Assembly: GCA_910592005.1 (NCBI GenBank)
Contig: CAJVPP010001710.1
Span: forward strand, 1 to 18,256
From: Funneliformis mosseae
Taxonomy: Eukaryota; Glomeromycota; Glomeromycetes; Glomerales; Glomeraceae
Length of the DNA stretch: 18,256 nucleotides
Direction of reading: 5' to 3'
This document shows positions 1 through 9,121 of the stretch, one piece after another. The notes beneath the pieces are model-generated. The model was not told where the DNA came from. It ran no database searches and was given only the letters and a program-made list of their open reading frames with translations. Made by a program: the position numbers and the translations under genes. How positions within the stretch are numbered: position 1 is the stretch's first letter; each line of letters begins with the position of its first letter.

Positions 1-105
1 CCCTCGACATACAACCAGGTATCCAAACACTTACGGAAGGCCAACAACCTCCAAAATAGAATTTGACATCCATTCAGACGTAGGAGGTCAATACCAATCA
101 GATAT

Positions 106-176
106 CTACAAGGCAATAAAAAGGCCACAAAGCAATAAAAATAAGCGGATAGCTACAAGGCAATAAAAAGGCCACA
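106..176. repeat. Direct repeat, 24 bases twice, period 47
   Basis: A 24-base word beginning ctacaaggcaataaaaagg occurs identically at 106-129 and 153-176. It sits in a patch (1-200) that is clearly less AT-rich than the sequence that follows. Frame 2 is open from the left edge to about 163 without a recognisable motif, so this could be the tail of a gene or element that lies mostly outside the window. Confidence 0.8.
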
Positions 177-194
177 GAATACTAAAAAACGGTA

Positions 195-314
195 ACTAGG
201 TAGCATTATACTCGTAACTAGGTAACATTATAACGAAACTGGATAACATTATACTCATATCTAGATAACATTATAACGCAACTGGATAACACTCTTATAA
301 GAGTGTTATCCAGT
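195..314. repeat. Five 21-22-base tandem units ending in a perfect 34-base palindrome
   Basis: Units starting actagg/actgga/tctaga begin at 195, 217, 238, 260 and 281 (spacing 22, 21, 22, 21) and share a core like taacattata. The last unit is the left half of a perfect palindrome, 281-314, whose half is ACTGGATAACACTCTTA. Subterminal tandem copies next to a terminal inverted motif are typical of DNA transposon ends; the element type is not identifiable, and the other end may lie left of the window. Confidence 0.75.
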
Positions 315-1199
315 AATACTTTAATAAAAATTTAAATATAATATAGAGTAAGATAAAATATATATTATATATAATTTTTATAATACTAAAATAAGTATAT
401 AAAATTTATATATTTTTAATAATACAAAAAGTTTTACCTTAATAAAATAATTTTAATCAAATTTTATTGTATTTTAAATAAAAATCATAAGTTAATTAAT
501 AAAATTTTAAGTTAAAATTTAATAAAAACTGATTAAAATTGCAAGCAAAATTGCCTACAATTTTTTACCATTTAAGGGATAATATTTATTTGCATGTTTT
601 TTCTTATTATACATCTCTTTTTCTAATATTTAAATTATATAAGAAGTTAAATAGATAAATAAGATTGAATATTTTTTTAAAAAAATTAAATTAGTAATAA
701 CCAATAAAAAAAAATAACAGTCAGTTAAAGTTATAAATTATATAACAAATAAAATAATTCTATATATTATTTTTTTTTATGCAATTTTATTCATTACTTT
801 TCAAGTAATACTTTTTTATAAATATTTCATCTGTTCTTATTTATTTTCCAACCTTTTTTTTAACTTATTCTCTTCTTCTTTTAAATTTTCCAACCCTAGA
901 ATTCTTTAAACCTTCTTCTCCATAAACTTCTCCGCTTTTCTATACTATGCTTCTCTTTACATTATTTAATTCCTTTTCAATTTTTCCATACTTTATTTTA
1001 TAAGAAATCAATTTTTTTTTAACAGATCGTTTTTATATATAATTTCGGCCAATGATAAATTAGTGAACACATGACTAGGAAATTTATCAAAAGTATTAAT
1101 TTGCGATAAATAAAGTTCGATATTTAATAAACCGCGCTTTTTTTTTAAGTATTTAAATTTGAATACTTATTATAACCTTTATTATTACACCTAAGAAGA
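315..1199. other. AT-rich intergenic region upstream of the Spo7-like gene
   Basis: No gene is supported here. The stretch is A/T-dominated with homopolymer runs, becoming pyrimidine-rich between about 840 and 1000 (repeated ttcttc and cttctc words). This presumably contains the promoter of the + strand gene starting at 1200. The only GC cluster close to the start is accgcgc near 1131-1137. No TATA box can be picked out from such a background. Confidence 0.5.
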
Positions 1200-2192
1200 A
1201 TGTATACAAGATCGCGAAATTTTACTTCAATAAATTCCTCTCCCTCTTCGTCTTTCGATTCACCCATAACTTCTACAGAGAATAGTCCCAAGCTTATGAT
1301 ACCTTCCACGCTCACTGATTCAGTAAATTTCAGCAATTCTTCCTCAACAATTCCACCATCGAATAATCATCAAAGATTTAAAGATCTTTTAATATTTGAG
1401 GAAAGACTTAAACAGAATTTACATCAATTACAGAGAAGAAGTTACAAATATGAAGGTGACTTAATGAGTTATTATTAAAATAATTAATGTTGTAATAATG
1501 TTTATTTATATTTTTATTATGTTGTTAATATTGTAAATAATGCATTTATTTATTTATTTATATTTTCATAATATTTAAGCATTTTTAGGGTTAATTTGTC
1601 TGTCACTTCCGATCTTAATTTATGCAGTCTTTGTCTATGAAAATAAAGTAAGTTTTTATCATTATAAAACTCTTTTATGAATTGAGAGAATGGGGGGTCA
1701 GTTGACTTCAAAATATAATATACACTTTTAATGTAATTTTTTTTTTAAAAAAAAAATTCATCCTTGGGATATTTTAGCATCCAACTTTTCAATTTTTCTG
1801 TAAATTAATGCTCTTTATTGCCGCGACTATTTTGGTAATGTTTTTTATGAAAAATATTTACGCAGAAAAGGTCAGAGTGGCCACAAGGTACGTTTATAAT
1901 TGAAATCTCTTAAATTTTTTCTATTTATAGTAAAATATCAATCCAACTCAAAAAAAAAAATTTCCACATTAGATTTGTTCCACAATGTAATCGCGTATTA
2001 AGACAATTTAACATGCATTTTAACGCAAGTGGAGGTGAAATCGTTTTTAACAAAAAAGTGCCAAGGAAGTTTCAGGAAGGATTTGAAAGATATCGTCAAA
2101 TGTATTATACAAAGAAGAGTCAAAGGGCAAAAGAAAGGGAAGGGAAAGAGAAAGAAAAAGGGAATGTATATGGAAAAGAAAAGGACATATGA
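1200..2192 (+). CDS. Spo7/NEP1-R1-like regulatory subunit of the nuclear envelope lipin-phosphatase complex
   Basis: Four exons join in frame: 1200-1455, 1589-1647, 1778-1887 and 1973-2192, giving 214 residues. Introns of 133, 130 and 85 bases start GTGACT, GTAAGT and GTACGT. Residues 1-57 are Ser/Thr/Pro-rich. Then comes the family's cytosolic helix FKDLLIFEERLKQNLHQLQ, a first membrane segment (residues 87-101, LICLSLPILIYAVFV), a very short loop with HP (106-107), a second membrane segment (about 115-129, LMLFIAATILVMFFM), the conserved cytosolic motif RFVPQCNRVLRQFNMHFN (142-159), and a Lys/Glu-rich tail ending in TGA. In known fungi Spo7 holds the phosphatase Nem1 at the ER/nuclear membrane, and the pair dephosphorylates the lipin Pah1, switching phosphatidate toward storage lipid. 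The membrane layout and the two flanking motifs support the family call; function in this organism is inferred. An in-frame alternative acceptor exists at 1930. It converges on the R3HCC1L-like gene across 239 bases. Confidence 0.88.
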
Positions 2193-2431
2193 AGGAGGTA
2201 ATGCAAAATTATAATAATAAATAAATAAATGAGAATTGTGATGGTAGACTTAAATGGAAATAAAATTTTTGTCGTCACAAACAAATATAAATGATTGCAC
2301 CATATATAACAAAATAACCCCCCTCATTTATTTTGAAAATCCCAAGTGGAATTTCAATACGGAATTGAATTACGAAACACATATTAGTCAAAGTACATAA
2401 ATGGAACATTAAATTGAAAAGTAGCCATAAA

Positions 2432-3717
2432 TTATTCATTGAAGGCCGCGTCCACATCTTGAGAACGTCTAGTCTCATTGCGCTTTTGTTGGTCTTTTTG
2501 ATCTGACAATAAAAAAGAATTACATAAATTTAAAAAAAAATTTGTTTTTTTTGATTATAGCAATAAAATTGAAATTATTCTTTTACCTCTAGCATTCCGA
2601 AGAATTTGATTTTCTGCTTGACGCTGTTCAGGTGACCTAATAGTACGTACACCCAAAGCTCCATGAACAAGACGCTTAGCGACCATGTCAGTAGTAGCAG
2701 GACGTGCTCGAGGTTGAGCATTATTGGGGTCTTTATAAAATTATATAAATACAATTAATTAAGTTTTCCCTTATTTTTTTTTAAAAAAAAAAGTCATAAA
2801 TTAACCGTAAAACTGACTTTTTTGAAGAAAATCTGTGGGGCCGTCGTACGGTTTGATTGAAGCTAATTGATTTGTAACATTATCTAGATATGCTTTCCGA
2901 GCTAAAAAAAAAAAAAAAAATAAATATATGTATATATATATATATAAATAAATAAAGATTCGTACAAATGATATCATAAAAATGTCTTTACCTGTAACTG
3001 GATGTTCAAAGATGATTAAAGCACGAGTATCATCCATCCACTTGATGCGATAGCCTCCACGCATACTTTCATATTCTTGAAAAATTTCGTGGAGATGATG
3101 AGTCTTGAAAGATGCGGGAAAATCAAAGATATCAAGAATCCGAGTTGACCCCTCAAATGCATCTATGAGAAATTATTATAAATTAATATATAGTTAATTA
3201 TGTGACTAAGAATTTTATTTTAATTCAAAGTAAATTTTATACCTGGATCAAAATTGAATTCAATTTTACTACTCTTGCTTTTCTTATGTCCTTTTTTAAA
3301 GGCTCCTCTATTTTCATTTTTGGGAGCATTATCGTTCCTTTGACCTTCCTTTTGTTTGTTAGCTGACCAATCAAATGGATTCGTATTTCCATCTACAGGA
3401 CTAGCGCCAGGACTATTGACAGCATTGTTAATCTTTACCTCGCCATCTGCACTCTTTTCCCACTCCTCAACCTCCTGTTGTCCCTGAGAGCCTGTCGACA
3501 AGGCGTCATTATTAGTAGTAGATTGAGCGGCGGACTTGGATTCATTTTCATTATCACATATATTAATATTGTCTAATGAAGCAGTAACTTTGACGATGTC
3601 ATCAGTAACATTATTGTCACTACCGGATCCACCACTTTCGGAACCTTGAACTCCGTTACTGTTTCGTCTACTATCTGATTGTGACTTTCTTCTATGACCT
3701 TGGTTTGATGCATACAT
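2432..3717 (-). CDS. R3HCC1/R3HCC1L-like protein with RRM-like domain
   Basis: Five exons on the - strand join in frame: 3717-3243, 3162-2992, 2901-2806, 2730-2587 and 2502-2432, giving 318 residues and ending in TAA. The introns are 80, 90, 75 and 84 bases; all are GT-AG and all fall in phase 1. Residues 1 to about 158 are low-complexity, rich in Ser, Asn, Asp and Gln, with basic KKGHKKSKSSK near the end. The folded part follows: STRILDIFDFPASFKTHHL and YRIKWMDDTRALIIFEHPVT resemble the RRM-like domain of animal R3HCC1/R3HCC1L, then ARKAYLDN. The C-terminal part has MVAKRLVHGALGVRT and a charged helix, again as in that family. I see no R3H motif. Molecular function is poorly known; an RNA-related role is an inference from the RRM-like fold. 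The ATG at 3717 is the first in the long open exon. The ORF continuing past each donor is intron read-through. Confidence 0.85.
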
Positions 3718-3844
3718 GTATGCGTAATTAAAAATTAAATTTTCGAAATTATCGGAAATTTTTAGAACATTTAGGCCTACCGAAATAGCAAAATTGAAAT
3801 ATTCGTACTAGCCTTAATTTTAGACCATATGCGAAAAATTTAGG

Positions 3845-3850
3845 CACGTG
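3845..3850. promoter_or_regulatory. CACGTG E-box, 128 bases upstream of the R3HCC1L-like start
   Basis: The perfect palindrome CACGTG is the classic binding site of bHLH factors such as Cbf1 and Pho4 in yeasts. It stands out in sequence that is otherwise nearly all A and T. Position upstream of the - strand start codon is compatible with a promoter element; use in vivo is inference. Confidence 0.4.
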
Positions 3851-4302
3851 CTTGCGGTTACATTTTTAATTGCGATACATTATTTTGCGATACTTATTAC
3901 TCAACTTTAAGTGGTATCTATATTTAATTGCGGCACTTTATTTCTAAAAGAAAATTACAAAAAAAAATTGAGGGTATTCTATCTATTATCTAGATCAAAA
4001 AATGTGAAAAAAAAATTTCTTTAATTTTAAAAAATTAATACTTTTACTTTACGGGCAAATTTCAATATTAACAGACAAGCGATCTTTATTTATAGTAAAA
4101 TAAATATTCCATATCTATTTATAAAGAAAACATTATATTATAACTAGCCATTTTTTCAGTACCCACCGGCGATCACAAGATTTGTATGATTGTGGTTGTG
4201 TCACATATGAGTTGTAAATTATTAAATTTTTAAGGTAATTTTGACGAATTTACTTGATTTTTTGTAAATTTTTTTTTTTATACGGTGTATACAATCTATA
4301 TG

Positions 4303-4310
4303 TCACGTGA
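4303..4310. promoter_or_regulatory. TCACGTGA extended E-box
   Basis: An eight-base palindrome TCACGTGA, matching the extended Cbf1/CDEI-type core, lies 586 bases upstream of the R3HCC1L-like start and is followed 15 bases later by the related CACATG. This is the second CACGTG in the same intergenic stretch. Its distance makes a regulatory role uncertain. Confidence 0.3.
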
Positions 4311-4461
4311 TTCGTATTAATCACATGATTTTAACATTGCACTTTATTCAATTTATAGATTAATTACATTATTTGGAATACGTCTATGAGATATTTATAT
4401 TTTTTTAACTACATAAAGCTTCTCTATTCTTTAATCCTTATCTATATGCATACATAAATCT

Positions 4462-5275
4462 TCAACTCCGTCTAGCATATTTGCGAATTTGTATTAATGA
4501 TATTGAATTTAAAGTATCAAAAACTATATAATCACAGTTATTTCATGTATAATGTTTTGCTACATCCCAAAATTGTTCAATAAAGTTTAGTTCAAATTTT
4601 GGATAAAAAATTATTTTATAACCTCAACTTTCAATAATTTCTTGAATTAAAGATTTTTGTATAGCAAAATCAAGTTGAAGAGATAGCATAACAATCATCT
4701 TTTATTGATAAATGAGTCTTATATTCAAAACAAATTCTTTTAAGTCTATCTTCCCATAATTCTCTTTCTTCTAAAACTAATTTAATACCTTTTAGACATT
4801 TATCTGAAAGATGCATTGATTAAATTCTTCCATTAAATTTAAATCCATTTAATTTTCATTTATTACTTAAATAAAGGTTTATATTAAAGTATTAAAAGTA
4901 TAAGTAGCATGATTTGTAACATTATCAAATGCAAATATACCTATAGCATTTGGATATTTTTGCTCAAAAATAGGAATTACTTTTCTATAATCTATTGATA
5001 TAATAATTATAATGGTAAGTAAATTTCAAAAAAGAAATAAATTAAATTAATTAAATATGTATCTGTTTAACTAAATCTTCATTTTTTCACTATCTATTAC
5101 AATTATTGCAATAACATATGCTTTATTATCTTTATATTTTAAATAATCATTAATTTCAGTTAAAAAATTACTAATATGAAGACTTAATCTATTTTTTTTT
5201 TTAAAAGAGTATGATCTTTTAAGATCCTAATATGTTTTTTTTCCATTTAAAATACAGACTCATTATATATTACTA
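4462..5275 (-). pseudogene. Decayed IS630/Tc1-type DDE transposase
   Basis: Read on the - strand, the region keeps the ordered blocks of a DDE transposase broken by stops and frameshifts. From high to low coordinate: NESVF near 5262 (first acidic site, usually DES or DEC), LSLHISNFLTEINDYL, then in another frame EDLVKQI, then DYRKVIPIFEQKYPNA and FAFDNVTNHATYTF (second Asp), then GIKLVLEERELWEDRL, and finally YPKFELNFIEQFWDVAK (third catalytic Glu in N-x-IE-x-x-W form) and IRKYARRS ending at TGA 4464-4462. At least five in-frame stops and several frame changes show it is dead. No terminal inverted repeats were found around it. The family is one I associate with many fungal genomes; exact superfamily placement within IS630/Tc1 is less sure than the DDE call. 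Confidence 0.78.
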
Positions 5276-5370
5276 AAATATGCTTTTTTATTAGAATCTA
5301 CATTAATAAATTAATAATGCAAAGTATTACATAAATCCTATGCTTCGTAATCTTATGTAAAATAACGAGA

Positions 5371-5785
5371 CTATTAAAAAATTATGTATTATAGAACTTC
5401 AATATTTTTATAATATATAATAATTCATAAGTTTATGATATGTAATATTTTGAAGGTTTATGATGTGTAATATATAATAATATCATAATAATTTGTATGT
5501 TTATAACATGTAGTACTTCAATATTTTACAATGCATAATATTTAAAAGTTTATAATACATAATACTTTAAAGATTTACAATATGTAATATAATTATATTA
5601 TAGTAATTTGTATATTTACAATATGTAGTACTTTGATATTTTTATAATACATAATAATTTGAAAGTTTACAGTACATAATATTTTAAAGATATACAATAT
5701 GTAATATTTTAATAATTTATAAAGAGTAATTCTTCAAAGTTTATAATGCGTAATACTTTAAAGGTTTATAACAGATAAATTTTTA
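5371..5785. repeat. Degenerate AT minisatellite with about 115-base higher-order period
   Basis: Words of the form tttataatacataatacttt recur every 20-30 bases with many substitutions. A higher-order copy is visible: the block starting atttgtatgtttataacatg at 5491 recurs as atttgtatatttacaatatg at 5606, a shift of 115. No open frame of note crosses it. Confidence 0.65.
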
Positions 5786-6154
5786 ATTTTATAAATTTTA
5801 TTATTAATATTCTCACTATTAATTAACACTATTATCACATTTGAAAATGTTTAAGTAAAAAAAAATTTTGGTAAAAATAAATCAGTAATACATAAATTTA
5901 CTAACATTAAATGAAATAATAATTATATTAAATAAATATGACTACATTATTAGGTTAATTCTTTGATTTTATTATTGCATTTAATTGTATTTTGAAAATA
6001 TTCATTTTTCTCCATTAATTTTATTATAGTCAAAAGCTGAGAAAAAAAAAATGTCTATAGTCAAAAAACTAAAAAAAAGAAAACTAATATACATTTTGAA
6101 AATATTAAAGGAAGATTTTAGTAAAAATAAATCAGTAATACATAAACTTATATA

Positions 6155-7853
6155 TGGGTCAGTGCAAAAAAATTCGTATTTCACTTAAAAAGAAAAGAAT
6201 TTATGTCAAGAAAAATATCATATGGTTAAAATAAAATGGGCTAAAAATATATATATTAGAACAGCTTTGAATAAACAATTTTTATTATAGTTTTTTTGTT
6301 TTATTACCCATAGTTTTTCCATGAAATGAAGTAATACACCATTAACTGATAATGAAAAGTCAATAGTAATCTCTATTTACAATTATTTTTTTGGGGTTAA
6401 CTTTAAAATAGAGAACTATTAAAAGACTACATTATAAGCGGGTTTTTGATGCATTAAATATATCAGAAAGTATAGTTGAAGTAATTGTGGCAGATTGGAA
6501 TAAGCGTGGTGATAATGTTTTTACACTGCATAAAATCCTTAGTTGATCTAAATTGCAATCTGATAAAAATATTTCAGAAATTTTGCATATGAAAGTTTTA
6601 AATTCTAACAAAACGGCTGAACAACTTTCTACATATATCTTACAACAGTTTTTTGCTAAAAAAAATATGACTTTTCTAAATGGAAGCTTTTTCAAATACT
6701 ATATTGATTAGGCTTTTATTATAGTCAGAGAGAACATAGAAATCTTCTCTATGAATCACCAAATAATATTACATTTTGTAATCATTATCTTCATTTTCAT
6801 TTTGCTAATTTAGAAGGCTAAAATGATATTCTACATCATCCAGAAGTTTTTCTTGATGAATCATACTACCACTTATATCATAATGCTCGTAATACATGGT
6901 TCTTCATCATAGTATTGTTTTAGCACCTGGACATAGTCCATTGGTGATAATTTTTGAAGTAATTATTATATTTTGAAATGAATCTTCCAATAAGCTAAAT
7001 GGTGAACTTGTTTCTAATTCTATTCATATTTAGGATCTAATAATTAAACCTTCAAGTAATAGAAGAAGAAAAAGGAATAATGCTAAAGAATGAAATGACA
7101 TTTTTAATATTATTAAAGAAGCAAATATCATTTTAACCAAGTAAATTTTCATGAAAATTTTACTGCAGAAATTTTTGAGAACCTTTTTACAACTCTTTGC
7201 AAAACCTTTCATGAAAAATATAGATCTATATATATTCATATAAATGGGGTAGCTATCATAAATAACAGGTTGAAAGTATTTCAACTTTAAATGCAAAAAA
7301 GCAAGAAATTATTGATTGGTTAAATGCATATAATATTGCTTTTTCAGATGAGTTAAAAAAACCAGAACTTTTGAAACTAATTTAAATAAACAAAAAAAAG
7401 GTTTCATTTTCGTGTATTAAGATTGCAGAATAATATGAACATGAAGTTAATTTTATCCCTCCTTATCATTGTAAATTGCAATCTATTGAAGGTGTTTGGT
7501 CAGTTGTGAAGGGTGAAATTACATGATCAGATTCACATTTAAACCTTTTATCTGTTAGAAATATACTATTAAATGCATTTAAAGAATAAATTTCTTCAAA
7601 AGTCATTGTTGGACTTTGGAGAAGAGCATTTAAAATACTAAAGAATATTTTGAGTCTAATGAGAATTTACAATTAATGAATGAAGAATTTGACGCTTATA
7701 ATAGTTCTAATAATGATCACATGATATAACGTAATTTTTATATTATATCTTTTCCAATATATAGTGATAATATTTAAATTAAAAAAAAATTTACATAATA
7801 AAAATTTTTTATCAATGTAATATCTGAGGTACAAATCTTTTTGCACTGGCCTA
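6155..7853 (+). mobile_element. Tc1/mariner-like element, complete but defective, TA target duplication
   Basis: The element is 1,699 bases. The left terminal repeat (6155-6183) starts TGGGTCAGTGCAAAAA and the right one (7825-7853), read inverted, starts TAGGCCAGTGCAAAAA; 23 of 29 positions agree and the six differences are all transitions. It is flanked by TA at 6153-6154 and 7854-7855. Removing the element and one TA restores the neighbouring satellite sequence (compare 8045-8070), so the insertion site is confirmed within the window. Its single gene, 6321-7729, is decayed, so the copy cannot move by itself. Confidence 0.87.
6321..7729 (+). pseudogene. Decayed Tc1/mariner-like DDE transposase
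   Basis: The gene occupies most of the mariner-like element. A start ATG at 6321 leads into NTPLTDNEKS after one stop. A helix-turn-helix-like region follows (VFDALNISESIVEVIVADWN), then SKLQSDKNISEIL. The first catalytic Asp is kept in VFLDESYYH (near 6850). The second block reads IHINGV near 7235, where family members have a D; here the codon is AAT, Asn. The third is kept as YHCKLQSIEGVWSVVKGE (near 7470). The end is TAA at 7727-7729, about 470 codons, a normal length for long fungal relatives. More than ten stops and several frameshifts break it. The short open frames on the opposite strand here are shadows. Confidence 0.83.
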
Positions 7854-8278
7854 TAATATTAAATAAAATACTAATTATATAAATAAATATGACTTATATT
7901 GAATTAATAAAGTTCATTTCTCTTTGTTAGTTCTATTATAGTCAAAAAAGTCTATTTTTTCCAAAAAAACTGAAAAAAGAAAACTAATATATATTTTGAA
8001 AATGTTGAAAGAAGATTTTGATAAAAATAAGTCAATAATATATAATTTACATAATATTAAATAAAATACTAATTATATTAAATAAATATGACTTACATTG
8101 AATTAATCTTTGATTTTATTATTGTATTTAATTACATTATAGAAATGTTAATTTCTTTCTATTAATTCTATTATAGTCAAAAATAAATCTATTTCTCTTC
8201 CAATAAACTAAAAAAAAAACTGATATATATTTTGAAAATATTAAAGAAAGATTTGGTAAAAATAAATCAGTAATACAT

Positions 8279-8429
8279 AAAGATAGCATTGCAATTAGTT
8301 GTAATTAGTGACAAATAAGCATCATAGGATTGCAACTAGTTGCAACATTAATAAAAATTGAGTTACAACTAGTTGCAACTAGTGACAAATAAGTATCACA
8401 TAGTTGCAACTAATTGCAGCGCCATCTTT
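8279..8429. mobile_element. Mutator-like MITE, 151 bases, 10-base target duplication
   Basis: Terminal inverted repeats of 23 bases: the left starts AAAGATAGCATTGCAATTAG and the right, inverted, AAAGATGGCGCTGCAATTAG (three differences, all transitions). Flanks are agtaatacat (8269-8278) and agtaatatat (8430-8439), a 10-base duplication with one difference. A 9-11-base duplication is the hallmark of Mutator-like elements. Internally, repeated ttgcaactagttgcaac words make it nearly palindromic throughout. It lies inside satellite copy 4. There is no coding capacity. Confidence 0.82.
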
Positions 8430-8571
8430 AGTAATATATAACTAACATAATATTAAATAAAATACTAATTATATTAAATTAATATGGCTTACATTATTGA
8501 ATTAATTCTTTGTCATCATTTTTATCATTATATTAATTGTCGTTGTTTTCATTAGATTTATTATTATCACT

Positions 8572-8691
8572 AAAAATGCTGTTGTAATATTGTGATACTT
8601 ATTTATCATCTGTTACAACTTAAATTTTAATAACATTGCAATTCGTTACAACATTGTGTCACCTGTTGTAACTAATTAAGATGCTATCTTT
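8572..8691. mobile_element. Diverged relative of the Mutator-like MITE, 120 bases
   Basis: The right end, inverted, reads AAAGATAGCATCTTAATTAG, matching the terminal repeat of the 8279-8429 element, while the left end (aaaaatgctgttgtaat) is more decayed. Flanks tattatcact (8562-8571) and aattatcaca (8692-8701) share the core attatcac and fit an old 9-10-base duplication. It also shares the internal theme of ttacaac/gttgtaac words. Confidence 0.6.
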
Positions 8692-8959
8692 AATTATCAC
8701 ATTTATGAATATTATTTTTATTAGTGATATGATTAAAGATATTAAAGATATTTGAGGTTATGGTTGAAATGATTGAGGTATTGCTTTAAGCATCATCATC
8801 ATCATCAAATTTGTCTAAACAAATAAAATTATAATTAAAATATTTAGCCTATTTGCAAGTTTTAGTATCATTTAATTAATTATTTAACATATTTCTGAGT
8901 TTAGAAAACTTATTAAAATTTTATTTATATTGTTAATAGAGCAATTAACCAATCTAAAG

Positions 8960-9121
8960 TCATGTGGTCAATGCAGTATAAAGATCTATTACACTAGAAT
9001 CTAAAAATACTGAGAATTCTGCAAATTCTGAAAATACAGAGGATCTATAAAATTTTATAGATCTTTTAAATACTGATAATAATCCTAATTTTATGAATTA
9101 AATGAAGTCTAAAAATATTTA
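8960..9121 (+). pseudogene. Possible tail of a decayed coding region, unrecognised
   Basis: One + frame reads LESKNTENSANSENTEDL, stop, NFIDLLNTDNNPNFMN, stop, MKSKNI, stop, preceded by HVVNAV, stop, RSIT. The interrupting codons here are all TAA, and the composition (Asn, Ser, Glu, Asp) looks like an acidic C-terminus rather than random AT sequence. No motif identifies the family. Could be chance. Confidence 0.25.

Larger units (their letters stand above)
3718..4461. other. Upstream region of the R3HCC1L-like gene, no gene seen
   Basis: AT-rich sequence with no supported coding block. It should contain the promoter of the - strand gene starting at 3717. The only distinct signals are two CACGTG palindromes listed separately. 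The right boundary is set by the decayed transposase that begins at 4462. Confidence 0.5.
5871..8515. repeat. Tandem satellite array of about 200-250-base units, interrupted by two transposons
   Basis: Units begin with a word like gtaaaaataaatcagtaata at 5871, 6121, 8021 and 8256. Copy 1 is 5871-6120 (250 bases). Copy 2 is 6121-6154 plus 7856-8020 (199 bases after removing the inserted element, with an internal deletion). Copy 3 is 8021-8255 (235 bases). Copy 4 is 8256-8278 plus 8440 to about 8515, where similarity fades. Each unit carries attatattaaataaatatga and, later, ctattatagtcaaaa. The end of an earlier partial copy may lie at 5840-5870. The inserted elements lie at corresponding or nearby positions in the unit and provide internal empty-site controls. 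Confidence 0.82.

Noticed and set aside
2..163. 53-codon open frame at the left edge as a gene tail
   Set aside because: No motif, no start, it crosses a direct repeat, and the less AT-rich composition alone makes such a frame likely.
1145..1336. Open frame on the - strand, 63 codons
   Set aside because: Antisense overlap with exon 1 of the Spo7-like gene; no motif.
2275..2478. Open frame on the - strand at the gene junction
   Set aside because: An off-frame shadow over the last exon and 3' flank of the R3HCC1L-like gene.
6432..7296. Two - strand open frames within the mariner-like element (6432-6695, 7030-7296)
   Set aside because: Antisense shadows of the + strand transposase relic, whose family motifs are on the other strand.
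8791..8806. Short CAT/ATC microsatellite
   Set aside because: Only five units; ordinary in such sequence.
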